DNA from: Breoghania sp963678585 | GTDB taxonomy: Bacteria; Pseudomonadota; Alphaproteobacteria; Rhizobiales; Stappiaceae | Length of the DNA stretch: 64,000 bases | Assembly: GCA_963678585.2 (NCBI GenBank) | Contig: CAXXGA010000002.1 | Location: 3,100,001-3,164,000 of the forward strand | Direction of reading: 5' to 3' | Shown: one piece after another, positions 43,358 through 52,394 of the stretch | Layout of the letters: every line of letters starts with the position of its first letter | How positions within the stretch are numbered: position 1 is the first letter of the stretch | Notes under the pieces: generated by a model | What the model was told of the DNA's origin: nothing | Databases searched by the model: none | The model's input: only the letters and a program-made list of their open reading frames with translations | Made by a program: the position numbers and the translations under genes

Positions 43358-43384
43358 AAAAGCGGAGATTGCTCCCCGCTTTTC
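43358..43384. terminator. Bidirectional terminator between the small membrane protein gene and ppa
   Basis: AAAAGCGG (43358-43365) and CCGCTTTT (43376-43383) with a ten-base loop, so each strand ends in a T run. It serves two converging genes. Confidence 0.82.
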
Positions 43385-43414
43385 AAAAGTCCGGAGTTTG
43401 CGCCGGTAAACGCC

Positions 43415-43945
43415 TCAGGCGTTTTTCGCGCGCTCGATAGACTCCAGGATCAGGCGCTTGGCGGCATCGACGCCCTGCCAGTCCTTCACCTTCACCCACT
43501 TGCCGTCTTCCAGATCCTTGTAGTGAGCGAAGAAGTGCTCGATCTGCTTGATCGTGATTTCCGGCAGGTCCTCGTAGGTCGTGATCCGGTCGTAGCGACG
43601 GGTCAGCTTCGGGTGCGGGACGGCGATGACCTTCTCGTCGAAACCGGATTCGTCTTCCATCATCAGGACGCCGATGGGACGGCAGTTCAGGATGGCGCCG
43701 GGCACGACCGGACGCTGGTTGCACACGATCACGTCGATCGGGTCGCCGTCGTCGGACAGGGTGTGCGGAACGAAGCCGTAGTTGCCCGGATAACGCATCG
43801 GCGTGTAGAGGAAGCGGTCGACATACATCGCCCCGGCAGCCTTATCCATTTCGTATTTGACCGGCTCGCCACCGACCGGAACCTCAACGATCACATTGAT
43901 ATCTTCCGGCGGATTCTTGCCGATCGGCACGGCATCGATACGCAT
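43415..43945 (-). CDS. ppa: Inorganic pyrophosphatase
   Basis: 176 residues, family I soluble pyrophosphatase. The signature DDGDPIDVIV holds the metal-binding Asp residues; KYEMDKAAGAMYVDRFLYTPM and YPGNYGFVP are further family blocks. It splits pyrophosphate and so drives biosynthesis. It is a separate transcription unit on the minus strand, converging on the small membrane protein gene. Confidence 0.97.
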   Translation of the reverse strand: MRIDAVPIGKNPPEDINVIVEVPVGGEPVKYEMDKAAGAMYVDRFLYTPMRYPGNYGFVPHTLSDDGDPIDVIVCNQRPVVPGAILNCRPIGVLMMEDESGFDEKVIAVPHPKLTRRYDRITTYEDLPEITIKQIEHFFAHYKDLEDGKWVKVKDWQGVDAAKRLILESIERAKNA

Positions 43946-44222
43946 GGTGCGTGTCCTTCACTGAATTTTCCGCAAGCGACGCAGCCATGAGCGGCCGCAG
44001 GCTTGCACATACAAGATTAAAGAGGGGGCGGGACCGGCCCCCGTAAACCGGACCGGATCACCTGCGGCCCGCATTCCGCTCCTCACCGGGCCGTTTCGCG
44101 GGCTTTGTGCCGGGGACGGCGTCAAAGTGCAAGCCAATTGTGTGCGTTGCAGCACCTTCCAAGGAATGGAACAATGCGTCTCCGGTCCCTGTGGAGGGGG
44201 GCCCAGGGAGAGGGGAAGAATC

Positions 44223-44786
44223 ATGCTGCGCCGAATTTCTTTTGTGATTTCAATGGCCGGCATTGTCGCCGCGACGTTGCCGGCATCCGCAGCCGAGCGT
44301 TTCGACAGCGCCTATACGAAGTTGAATCTCGACGATTGTATGATGACCTCCACCCCGTCTGAGGAGGGAACCGACGGGGGAAGCTGGCTCTGCGAAGGCT
44401 ATCGCGGGATTCCCGTCTCCATCGCGGAGGGCGACCTGCGCATGTTCGTCTCCTTCGGAAACAACGCCGCAAAGGAGACGGCCGCCTCCCAGACGCTTTC
44501 CGGCTTCAACACCATCAACGAAACGCTGGAATGGAGACTGGTGGAACGCGGCGGATGGCAACCCTTCGCAACCATCCTGCGCTGGTTCGTCCAGACCTAT
44601 GATCAGACGACCGATCAGGTCCTGATCGTCACTCGCCTCGGGCAAGGGGCCACGTGCCATGTCGCGCGCATAAACGCCACGCGCACGCCCGACGCCAACG
44701 CCATGGCCCGTGAAATCGCCGACACACAGGCCCGCGCGTTTCGATGCGGTGTGGATGAGGTGATCGAGGTGAACACGGAAGACTGA
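44223..44786 (+). CDS. Secreted hypothetical protein
   Basis: 187 residues, not recognised. A signal peptide (RRISFVISMAGIVAATLPAS, cut near ASA) leads to a mature part with four Cys (LDDCMM, SWLCEGY, ATCHVAR, FRCGVD), possibly two disulfides. FDSAYTKLNLDDC...WLCEGYRGIPVSIAEGDLR suggests a small periplasmic fold seen in several alphaproteobacterial hypothetical proteins. GAGAGGGGAAG precedes the chosen ATG, which decides against the longer frame. It converges on a GNAT gene. Confidence 0.78.
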   Translation: MLRRISFVISMAGIVAATLPASAAERFDSAYTKLNLDDCMMTSTPSEEGTDGGSWLCEGYRGIPVSIAEGDLRMFVSFGNNAAKETAASQTLSGFNTINETLEWRLVERGGWQPFATILRWFVQTYDQTTDQVLIVTRLGQGATCHVARINATRTPDANAMAREIADTQARAFRCGVDEVIEVNTED

Positions 44787-44828
44787 CGAAATCCGCAAGC
44801 CAGGGAGAAACCCGCAGCCGCTTTGTGC

Positions 44829-45353
44829 TCACCACTCCTTCGGGCGATCCGTCCAGCCATAGATATGGACGGGCACGTCGCTGCGCCCGATCCGCTCCAC
44901 GCTCTCGTCATAGAGCAGACCGCCCATGGCCTCGTAGAAGGCCTCGGCCTGCTCGTTCTCCTTCAGGACACGCACTGCAAAACCCGGCATGCCCGCCGCC
45001 CGCAAGGCGGCACGTGTCGCCACGAACAGCTTCCGCCCGAACCCCAGCCCCTGATGTTCAGGGTCCATATAAAGCTCGTAGATCTCTCCGGGAAACGGCA
45101 GATGCTTGAGGCGCGTATGGCCGAAGGTGGCATAGCCCGCAGGCGCACCGCACACGTCGATGACGAGAATGCGCATCTTGTAGCGGATGGCCGCATCCCA
45201 CCAGGAAACACCGCGACGGCCGAGCAACCGCTCCAGCTCCACACCCGGCAGAATTCCGCGATAGGCATTGCGCCACGCCGCATCATGGATGTCGGCCAGG
45301 GGCTCGATATCCTCCGCGAGTGCCGGACGAACGGTGACAGCTTCGATCCTCAT
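44829..45353 (-). CDS. GNAT family N-acetyltransferase
   Basis: 174 residues, one GNAT domain. VTVRPALAEDIEPLADIHDAAWRN in part marks the start, IYELYMDPEHQGLGFGRKLF is the acetyl-CoA-binding motif A (Q-G-L-G-x-G), and NEQAEAFYEAMGG is motif B. The layout fits the RimI/PhnO-like single-domain group. It is on its own, convergent with the secreted hypothetical gene. The acceptor is unknown. Confidence 0.9.
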   Translation of the reverse strand: MRIEAVTVRPALAEDIEPLADIHDAAWRNAYRGILPGVELERLLGRRGVSWWDAAIRYKMRILVIDVCGAPAGYATFGHTRLKHLPFPGEIYELYMDPEHQGLGFGRKLFVATRAALRAAGMPGFAVRVLKENEQAEAFYEAMGGLLYDESVERIGRSDVPVHIYGWTDRPKEW

Positions 45354-45560
45354 CCTTCAACTCTAGGCGCTAGTCGAAAGGCAGAAAAGTCTTTTGATCA
45401 CATAACCTTCAACCTTTTGATCGATCCCTGAGAGATATAGCAATGCGTTTACGCGTTCTACTTGAGGCCAGCCGCGGCCGCACGCAAAATACCCTTTTTC
45501 TTTAACCATATGGCGCGCAATGCTATCCGTTTGGAATCATTCTCGAGCCCGAGTCGCCCC

Positions 45561-45950
45561 ATGCACCATTCCCCCTCCCCCGTTCTCGTCTGGCCCGCCC
45601 TTGTCGGAGGTCTCGCCGGAGCCGCGGGCGTCGCCCTTTCCGCCGTCGCCGCCCACGTCGACAGTTCCGGATTTGTCAGCGCAGCCGCCACCATTGCGCT
45701 GGCCCATGCGCCGGTCCTCATCGTCCTGTGCCTGCCGGGCGTTCGCGACGTGCTGCGCATGCCTGCCCTGCCCGCCCTACTGATCAGCCTCGGCCTGATC
45801 CTTTTCTGCGGAGACATGACGGCACGCGTCTTTCTCGATCACTCGCTGTTTGCCAATGCCGCCCCGACAGGCGGCAGTCTGCTGATCCTCGGCTGGCTGG
45901 CGATCGCCGCGCTCGCACTGCCTTCGCTCTTCGCCCGTCGCGCGAGATAA
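45561..45950 (+). CDS. DUF423-like small membrane protein
   Basis: 129 residues with four predicted membrane helices. GGLAGAAGVALSAVAAH near the start and APTGGSLLILGWLAIAALAL at the end match the DUF423 pattern (GxxG-AxGAFGAH and xTPxGGxxFxxGWxxLA). The AH of the first block is kept. Function of the family is unknown. An in-frame ATG at 45510 would add 17 residues; neither start has a strong ribosome site. The assignment is by pattern only. Confidence 0.68.
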   Translation: MHHSPSPVLVWPALVGGLAGAAGVALSAVAAHVDSSGFVSAAATIALAHAPVLIVLCLPGVRDVLRMPALPALLISLGLILFCGDMTARVFLDHSLFANAAPTGGSLLILGWLAIAALALPSLFARRAR

Positions 45951-46048
45951 GCGAAAATTGCATCCGTCACGTGCAGGATCGTGTTGCACAGGCTCGCGCT
46001 TTCAGGGCACCGTAGCGCTTTCCTTCCCATGGGAAAGAGGGGCTTACC

Positions 46049-47659
46049 ATGAAGCGAGCATTGATCCTGCCGGCGGCGCTGGCCGCGGGCGTCATCTTCG
46101 GCGGCAACGCGCATGCCGAGTTTGCATTGACCATTCTGCACACGAACGATTTCCATTCCCGCATCGAGCCGATCAACAAGTACGATTCCACCTGTAGCGA
46201 GAAAGACCGCGCGGCGGCCAAGTGCTTCGGCGGCTCGGCCCGCTTCTTCTCCAAGATCGCGCAGCGGCGCGAAGCGATAAGGGCTGCGGGCGGCAACGTT
46301 GTTCTCCTCGATGGCGGCGACCAGTTTCAGGGCTCGCTCTTCTACTCCCGATACAAGGGCGCGGCGGCTGCGGAACTGATGAACCGCATCGGCTATGACG
46401 CCATGACCGTCGGCAACCACGAATTCGACGACGGCCCCGAAGTCCTGTCGGAATTCATCGACGCCGTCGATTTCCCGATCCTGCTGGCCAATGGCGAGTT
46501 TTCGGGCGAGATGGCCCTGAAGAACAAGCTCAAGGGCAGCATCGTGCTCGAGGCGGGCGGCGAAAAGATCGCCCTCATCGGCATCACGCCGGAGGATACG
46601 GACGAGCTTTCCTCGCCCGGCAAGAACATCCGCTTCCTCGATGCGGTGGCGACCCTGAAGGGCGCAACGCAGGCCTATGAGGCCGCAGGTATCGACAAGG
46701 TCGTCGTGCTCTCCCATTCCGGCTATGCGCGCGACAAGGAACTGGCCGCGCTCGTGCCGGGCATCGACGTGATCGTCGGCGGGCACAGTCACACCTATCT
46801 GGCCAATTCAGACGACAAGGCCGAAGGCCCCTACCCGACCTTCGTGGACAACCCGGCAGGCGGGCGCACGGCCATCGTGCAGGCCTATGCCTACGGCAAG
46901 TTTCTGGGCGAGCTGAACGTCGTGTGGAACGATGACGGCGATCTCGTTTCTGCGGCCGGTGCTCCCATCCTGATGGACGCGTCCATTCCCGAGGATGCGG
47001 GCACCTCCGAGCGCATCGCGGAACTCGCGGCCCCGCTTGCGGAGATCCGAAACGAGATCATCGGGTCCGCCGCCGCCCCGATCGACGGTTCGCGCGACAC
47101 CTGCCGCAAGATGGAATGCGAGATGGGCACTCTGGTCGCCGACGCCATGCTGGAGCGGGTGCGTGCGCAGGGCATCGATGTCGCCATCCAGAACGGCGGC
47201 GGTGTGCGCGCCTCCATCGACGCGGGCGACGTGACCATGGGCGAGGTGCTGACCGTTCTGCCTTTCCAGAACACGCTCGCCACCTTCCGCCTGAAGGGCA
47301 GCGATCTGGTCACCGCCCTTGAAAACGGCTTTTCACAGGTGGAGGACGGAGCGGGCCGTTTTCCGCAGGTCGCAGGCATGAAGGTCATCTGGGATCCGGC
47401 GAAGCCCGCCGGAAGCCGCGTCGTATCGGTGAAGATCGCGAAGGGCGGCGACTTCGTCCCGCTCGATCCGGACACGCTCTACGGCGTCGCTTCCAACAAT
47501 TACATGCGCTCGGGCGGCGACGGATACGCCATCTTCGCCAAGGCCGCCGAGGACGTCTACGATTACGGCCCGAACCTTGAGGATGTGGTGGCGCGCTACA
47601 TCGCCGATGCGCAAGGCTACACGCCCTATACCGACTGGCGCATCTCGGCCTTGAAGTAG
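46049..47659 (+). CDS. Periplasmic 5'-nucleotidase / UDP-sugar hydrolase-type metallophosphatase
   Basis: 536 residues. A signal peptide (LILPAALAAGVIFGGNAHA) is followed by a two-domain 5'-nucleotidase: ILHTNDFHSRIEP and VGNHEFDDGPEVL bind the metals, GGHSHTYL is the last metal block, and the C-terminal domain has IQNGGGVRASIDAGDVTMGE and the GGDGYAIF loop that holds the base. It salvages external nucleotides. GGAAAGAGGGG precedes the ATG. It stands as a single gene. Confidence 0.94.
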   Translation: MKRALILPAALAAGVIFGGNAHAEFALTILHTNDFHSRIEPINKYDSTCSEKDRAAAKCFGGSARFFSKIAQRREAIRAAGGNVVLLDGGDQFQGSLFYSRYKGAAAAELMNRIGYDAMTVGNHEFDDGPEVLSEFIDAVDFPILLANGEFSGEMALKNKLKGSIVLEAGGEKIALIGITPEDTDELSSPGKNIRFLDAVATLKGATQAYEAAGIDKVVVLSHSGYARDKELAALVPGIDVIVGGHSHTYLANSDDKAEGPYPTFVDNPAGGRTAIVQAYAYGKFLGELNVVWNDDGDLVSAAGAPILMDASIPEDAGTSERIAELAAPLAEIRNEIIGSAAAPIDGSRDTCRKMECEMGTLVADAMLERVRAQGIDVAIQNGGGVRASIDAGDVTMGEVLTVLPFQNTLATFRLKGSDLVTALENGFSQVEDGAGRFPQVAGMKVIWDPAKPAGSRVVSVKIAKGGDFVPLDPDTLYGVASNNYMRSGGDGYAIFAKAAEDVYDYGPNLEDVVARYIADAQGYTPYTDWRISALK

Positions 47660-47696
47660 CGTCCTTGCCGAAATAGCCCCGCCCGGATCGGAAATA

Positions 47697-48605
47697 TCAC
47701 AGTCCGGGCGGCGGCGAGGCGTAGCGGTCGCGCCGCGTGATCAGCGGGGCAAGCTGCACCGCCACGATGGATCCGAAGATCAGCGCACAGCCGACAAGGC
47801 CCATCGCATCCAGTCTCTCGCCCAGAACGACCGCCCCGCAAAGTGCTGCAAACAGTGCCTCTGCCGACAGGATGATCGCGGCGTCTGCCGCCTTCGTCCA
47901 GCGCTGCGCGATGATCTGGAGCGTGAAGGCGAAGCCGCCCGACAGGATCCCGGTGTAGAAAAGCTCAAACCAGATGGCCCCGATCCCGGCAAGGCTGACC
48001 TCTTCGAACGCCAGCCCGGGCAACAGCGCAAGCACGCCCACCACCGCGAACTGGGCAAAGGCCAGCGCCAGCGGACGGCCGCTGGAAATTCCCACACGCC
48101 CCACCAGCACCACATGCAAGGCCCAGAAGACGGCGCAGACGATCACCAGCCCGTCGCCCCAGTTCAGACCGTCGAGATGACCGCCGCCCAGCAGGTAGAT
48201 GCCCGCCAGCGAGGCGATCGAGGCAGGCCAGACGGCCGGATGCGGCATGTCGCGGAAAAGGGCAGCGCCAAAGAACGGAACCATCACCACGTAAAGCGCG
48301 GTCAGGAAGCCCGCATTGGTCACCGTGGTAAGAACGAGCGCCGACTGCTGCAACGCAATTCCGCAGAAGAACACCACGCCGACGCCGATGAACATCGCCA
48401 TGTGCGTGCGGGGAACCGGCTCTCCACGATGTCGCCGCGCCTCGCGCAAGGCAAAAGGCGCAAGGCAGGCTGCCGCGATGAGAAAGCGAATGCCGGTGAA
48501 CACCAGCGGCCCGACGCTCGACATCGCCGTGGACTGGGCCACGAAGGCCGAACCCCAGATGAAGGCGGTGAGCAGGAGAAGTAGGTTTGCGGTAAGACGG
48601 TTCAT
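47697..48605 (-). CDS. EamA family (DMT superfamily) transporter
   Basis: 302 residues with ten predicted membrane helices in two EamA repeats: LLLLLTAFIWGSAFVAQSTA opens the first and GDGLVIVCAVFWALHVVLVG the second, closing with the SAEALFAALCGAVVLGERL motif of the family. The substrate is unknown. It converges on the 5'-nucleotidase gene. It differs clearly from the other EamA protein in this window, so the two are not a recent duplication. Confidence 0.9.
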   Translation of the reverse strand: MNRLTANLLLLLTAFIWGSAFVAQSTAMSSVGPLVFTGIRFLIAAACLAPFALREARRHRGEPVPRTHMAMFIGVGVVFFCGIALQQSALVLTTVTNAGFLTALYVVMVPFFGAALFRDMPHPAVWPASIASLAGIYLLGGGHLDGLNWGDGLVIVCAVFWALHVVLVGRVGISSGRPLALAFAQFAVVGVLALLPGLAFEEVSLAGIGAIWFELFYTGILSGGFAFTLQIIAQRWTKAADAAIILSAEALFAALCGAVVLGERLDAMGLVGCALIFGSIVAVQLAPLITRRDRYASPPPGL

Positions 48606-48699
48606 GAGCCCCGGTAGCCCATAGGACACAGCAAGGCAAGCTTACTTGGCAGGAACGCCTTCGCTATCCTGCCAAGTTCCGGGTAGACCGCCGGAAAAC

Positions 48700-49110
48700 C
48701 TAAAGGTCGAGACTGTCGAGCCCCGCTTCCAGGTAATCGGCAAGCAGCGACATTCGCGCGAGATAGCGCGCGGTCGGCCCATGCGCCCGCGAACGCGCCT
48801 CATCCCGCGCCGTTTCGAAGTCGGAAGGATCGTAGTCGCCACGACCGACCCAGACGATGGCGACCAGTTCCGCGGCCTCGTCCACGTTGAGATCGTCGAG
48901 AAGCGCCACCAGTTCGTCGGCCGTCAGATCATCGCGCTCTTCTTCCACGAGCCCTTCGTGGCGATAAGCCTCTGAAAGCTTGTCACTGTCGAACTCCACC
49001 TCGCCCTCATGACCGCCTTCATAGGTGTCCTGAAGGGAACTGCTTGCTGCGCGCGCCTTCTGAATGATCATGCGCACGGTTTCCGGATTGAGCACCAACT
49101 CGACCGCCAT
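48700..49110 (-). CDS. DUF3775 family protein
   Basis: 136 residues, acidic and helical, no signal peptide. VLNPETVRMIIQKARAASSS, then the LTADELVALLDDLNVDEAAELVAIVWVGRGD block, is the DUF3775 signature; RSRAHGPTARYLARMSLLADYLEAGL ends it. Function is unknown; the family is mostly alphaproteobacterial. GGAGAGGTT precedes this ATG, which decides against an upstream one. It lies upstream of the EamA gene on the same strand, 94 bp away. Confidence 0.88.
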   Translation of the reverse strand: MAVELVLNPETVRMIIQKARAASSSLQDTYEGGHEGEVEFDSDKLSEAYRHEGLVEEERDDLTADELVALLDDLNVDEAAELVAIVWVGRGDYDPSDFETARDEARSRAHGPTARYLARMSLLADYLEAGLDSLDL

Positions 49111-49418
49111 AACCTCTCCCACACAGCAGAACCGTTTCCGTCGGTTCGGGACGTGTCAGCCCCGCGACGGTCGTTCCATTATTGTCAGAAAGCCACGGCC
49201 TGACGGCAGCCCTGTATCGGACAGAAACGACGCTGTGGACATCGCCATCGCGAAAACAAGACCGCCTGCATCCGTGACCAGGCAGCCGCCCCGCCGGTTC
49301 CGGCGCGGCGCATTCATATCATGCATAGAAACTTGTTTTGAACGCTACGTCGAGTGTGCTTCGACTGATGACAGGGCTTTTCAGCCATGCACAAGGGACA
49401 TGGCCGGGGGAACCCGCC
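49111..49418. other. Intergenic region, no gene seen
   Basis: 308 bp between the DUF3775 and DUF1499 genes. Open frames here lack a ribosome site and family likeness. A short inverted repeat of CGCCGGTTCCGGCG type lies at 49293-49306. Nothing else was recognised. Confidence 0.5.
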
Positions 49419-49943
49419 TCAGGCGGCGGCAGGCTCCGCAAAAGCCTGTTCCAGTTCATCTATCAGACGGCGCACGCGCGCTTCATTGTAACCCCGGCTG
49501 TTTTCGGGAATCAGACAGCACGCATAGATGGCCAGCGCCGTATGTCCAGTATCGAGGGGGATATAGCGGACCTGAATGAAATGCGGTACGCGCAGCCAGC
49601 CGACACGCTGGATGAAACGATCGCCCAGCCAGTCGGGATCCATCGCCACCCGCTCCGTCATGGGCTCGCGACACACGATCCGCATCACTTCCTGACGCAA
49701 CATCCCCGGAGAGGCCATAAATATGGGCCCGGGCATGTGAGGCCGGACCTTCGCACATTCCTCCGGCGGAGCGGCGATGAAGAAGTCGGAGGTGGCCGGA
49801 GGGCTCAACTCGGCGAAATTCACCGGCCGGTCATCGGGCGGACCGAAAAGCGCCTCCCAGAACCGTTCGCGACCGTCCCCGGCCCAGGCGACCAGAGCCA
49901 GCGCGATCGTTATCAGAGCTGCAAAGACAAGAAGCGAAATCAT
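49419..49943 (-). CDS. DUF1499 family protein, paralogue A
   Basis: 174 residues. One N-terminal membrane helix (LLVFAALITIALALVAW) anchors a periplasmic domain with RERFWEALFGP, LGDRFIQRVGWLRVPHFIQVRYIPLD and the GYNEARVRRLIDELEQAF end. These match the DUF1499 pattern, whose function is unknown. GGTGAGGC precedes the ATG. It is the second of two tandem paralogues of identical length, downstream of an alpha-carbonic anhydrase gene on the same strand. Confidence 0.75.
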   Translation of the reverse strand: MISLLVFAALITIALALVAWAGDGRERFWEALFGPPDDRPVNFAELSPPATSDFFIAAPPEECAKVRPHMPGPIFMASPGMLRQEVMRIVCREPMTERVAMDPDWLGDRFIQRVGWLRVPHFIQVRYIPLDTGHTALAIYACCLIPENSRGYNEARVRRLIDELEQAFAEPAAA

Positions 49944-50082
49944 GATGCCTCACCCCCGTCGCATTCCACGAAGCGGCGGTGTTTTCACCCATTTTAAATG
50001 GGGCTCTCAGGCGCATTGAACAATGCGGCAAACCTGCCATGTCGACTTTGTCAGCGTAGCAACATCGCCGCAGGCGGGCCGT

Positions 50083-50607
50083 TCAGGCGGCCGCCACAGG
50101 CGAGGCCACCTGCTCCAGAAGACGCAGCCAGTTGCGCACGCGTTTCTCGTTCACCCCGAAATCGTTGGAGCCGACCTGGGAGCGCGAATAGACGATCAGC
50201 GCCGTGCGCCTTACATCGACCGGGACGTAGCGGATGACGATGGTGTCGGGAAACCGCATGACGGGCGTGCGCTCGATATAGCGATCCCCCAGCCCGTCCT
50301 CATCCCTGGCCATACGCTCGACCCGTCCCGATCCCATGACGATGGCATCGAGCGCGGCCCTGAGTTCATGCGGGCCCGCTGCAAAGACCGGCGAGACCAT
50401 ATCCGGTTCCTCCCGCACGCAGATCTCCGGCAGACACACGAGAAAGGTGTTCGGCGTTCCCGGCCGCTTGAGATCCGCGAAATCGGAAACCGGCCCGAGA
50501 TCGGCAGGCCCGTAAAGCGCCTCCCATGTCCTTTCCCGGCCAAAGGCGAAAAAGCCCGCAACGCAGGCCAGAATGAGGAGCAGAAAAGCGATGGCGGCTG
50601 TTTTCAT
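50083..50607 (-). CDS. DUF1499 family protein, paralogue B
   Basis: 174 residues. A membrane helix (TAAIAFLLLILACVAGFFAF) is followed by RERTWEALYGP, LGDRYIERTPVMRFPDTIVIRYVPVD and FGVNEKRVRNWLRLLEQV, closer to the classical DUF1499 form (SRSQVGSNDFGVN) than paralogue A. ATGs 4 and 12 codons upstream exist; this one aligns with paralogue A, although its ribosome site is weak. The pair arose by duplication and has diverged, mainly in the middle. Function is unknown. Confidence 0.8.
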   Translation of the reverse strand: MKTAAIAFLLLILACVAGFFAFGRERTWEALYGPADLGPVSDFADLKRPGTPNTFLVCLPEICVREEPDMVSPVFAAGPHELRAALDAIVMGSGRVERMARDEDGLGDRYIERTPVMRFPDTIVIRYVPVDVRRTALIVYSRSQVGSNDFGVNEKRVRNWLRLLEQVASPVAAA

Positions 50608-50687
50608 GGAAGTCACCATCGCGCGCAGATGCAAGGAAAGCAATGGCGAAGGTCACCCCGGCAACTGCCTCCCATCGTCACCGTCCG

Positions 50688-51440
50688 TCAGGACGAACTC
50701 AGGATGAAGCGCCGGTTCATCGGCAGAACCGGGCGGGCGTTGCCATCGTAGAGTTCGGTGAACCTTGCGATATCGCCATCGGCGACGCTCAGCGGTTCGC
50801 GCAAGACCATCCAGTCGACCACCTCGCTGCAGGGCGGCGTGGTGAGCGAGCCCTCGTAGGTCCAATAGGACAGGGACGACGGCAGGAGCGCGTTCGGATC
50901 GACTGTGATATCCGCTTCCCCGCCCGCTTTGCCGGGGAAGGATGCGGCGAGGATCGACATGGTCTCGTGCGCAGCACCGGACTGGACGAAGACACCCAGA
51001 ACGCCGAGGCCGCTGCCTTGCGCACTCTTGTGCACGAAATGCACTTCCATCGGGAAGCTCTTGCCGTCCACCAGATGTTCGCTGGGCGCATGGAAATGGA
51101 ACTGAAGCAGAGAGTAGGACTGATCCCCCCGCATCAGCGTGCTGCCCTCCGCCGCGTTGATCTGGATCGTGTGGCCGTTGTTCACGATCCTGGCGGGCCC
51201 GGCCTTCCAGTCGACCTTCAGGGAGGGAAGCTCGGCATCGATGGCCCCGGAAATGTCGACCGGCGATTGCTGCGTCCCGGCAGAACAGGCGAGGTTGTCG
51301 CCCGACAGACTGCCCCAATGATCCGGCCCGCCCTCGCCGGAATAGCCCCAATGCCCGCCGCCCGCAGCCTTCGCCGCTGCAACGCAGAGCGGGCAGGCGC
51401 CCAATACCATCAACCCCTTCAGGAAAGTTCTGCGTTCCAT
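50688..51440 (-). CDS. Alpha-class carbonic anhydrase, exported
   Basis: 250 residues. The N-terminal RRTFLKGLMVLGACPLCVAA looks like a Tat signal. HWGYSGEGGPDHWGSL and CSAGTQQSPVDI open the fold; the zinc His residues are in LLQFHFHAPSEH and MEVHFVHK; LTTPPCSEVVDWMV holds the second Cys of the disulfide. It interconverts CO2 and bicarbonate in the periplasm. GGAGGGCG fixes this ATG over one four codons upstream. It precedes the two DUF1499 genes on the same strand. Confidence 0.94.
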   Translation of the reverse strand: MERRTFLKGLMVLGACPLCVAAAKAAGGGHWGYSGEGGPDHWGSLSGDNLACSAGTQQSPVDISGAIDAELPSLKVDWKAGPARIVNNGHTIQINAAEGSTLMRGDQSYSLLQFHFHAPSEHLVDGKSFPMEVHFVHKSAQGSGLGVLGVFVQSGAAHETMSILAASFPGKAGGEADITVDPNALLPSSLSYWTYEGSLTTPPCSEVVDWMVLREPLSVADGDIARFTELYDGNARPVLPMNRRFILSSS

Positions 51441-51653
51441 CACGCCCTCCAATCGGAGAACCGGCCGGAATGCCCGGGAACGGCCCTGCCGCGCGCATCA
51501 TCCGACTTAATTTCACGCTAGGTTATTCGGAATAATACAGCGGGCCTCGTCTGGTTAACCGGAAGGTTTTTCCGCAGAGTGCTGGCCGACCGCAAAAGAA
51601 GGCAATGGTGGTGGCACCAAAAAAATCAGACATCACGAGCAAACGAGGCGTCC

Positions 51654-52259
51654 TCAGCGCTCGGTCTCGGTCGCGATTCGAATGCGATCATAGAAGAGCC
51701 CGTAACGGCTTCCCCAGCCGATCAATTCCACGCGCATCCCGGCTTCGAGCCGGTGCCGAAGATCATCCGGGACGCCGCAGACAGATCCAAGCAACCAGGG
51801 CATGTCTTCCAGCTGGACCGGTCTCGGGCACCCGCGCACCCGATGAGCGTCTGCATCCTTCACCAAGTACCGGATCGTTACCGGACCACCGGAAACACCG
51901 GCGGCGATCATGGGAACGAGAAAAATGAACGCTGTATGCGTTACGCTCATCATCAAAAATGAGGCACCCGAGCTGAGCACGAAATTTCCGGCGAATCTCT
52001 TGTCTGCCCCCTTTGCCTTATGGCTCTCGATAGCACCCGAAAAGAAGCCCCAGAAACACAAGACTCCAATAGCCAGCGCGCTGATCAACCCAAAAGGCCG
52101 GCATGCTTCGTAGAATTGGGAGGACGGCAGGAAAGGATAGCCGAATGTGAGAAAAAGGAACGGCGCTGCGCCTGTAAGTAAGAAGAACATCACAAGGATC
52201 GCCGTGGCGCGCCCGAGCGGACTAATTCGACGCGCGTTGTCCTGCCCCTGCTCATCCAT
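51654..52259 (-). CDS. Hypothetical membrane protein
   Basis: 201 residues, not recognised. Three to four hydrophobic segments (about 20-42, 57-76, 95-121) are followed by a C-terminal soluble part of about 80 residues with RVRGCPRPVQLEDMPWLLG and two Cys. Codon use is normal for the window, slightly less GC-rich than its neighbours. The start was kept at the first ATG. It lies between the carbonic anhydrase and rpoD genes, on the same strand as both. Confidence 0.65.
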   Translation of the reverse strand: MDEQGQDNARRISPLGRATAILVMFFLLTGAAPFLFLTFGYPFLPSSQFYEACRPFGLISALAIGVLCFWGFFSGAIESHKAKGADKRFAGNFVLSSGASFLMMSVTHTAFIFLVPMIAAGVSGGPVTIRYLVKDADAHRVRGCPRPVQLEDMPWLLGSVCGVPDDLRHRLEAGMRVELIGWGSRYGLFYDRIRIATETER

Positions 52260-52340
52260 CCGGTTACCTCCCCAAGGTCCGCTATCCCATTAGCGAATAC
52301 TCGCAAAACGTGCCGGGGGAAACAATCATGATGAGAGCAG

Positions 52341-52367
52341 AAAAGCCCGGCACGATGGCCGGGCTTT
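52341..52367. terminator. Intrinsic terminator of rpoD (symmetrical)
   Basis: AAAAGCCCGG and CCGGGCTTTT with a seven-base loop, so both strands end in T. It lies about 30 bp past the rpoD stop codon. Confidence 0.9.
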
Positions 52368-52394
52368 TCCAATTCATGTACCTACGCTGGCTGA

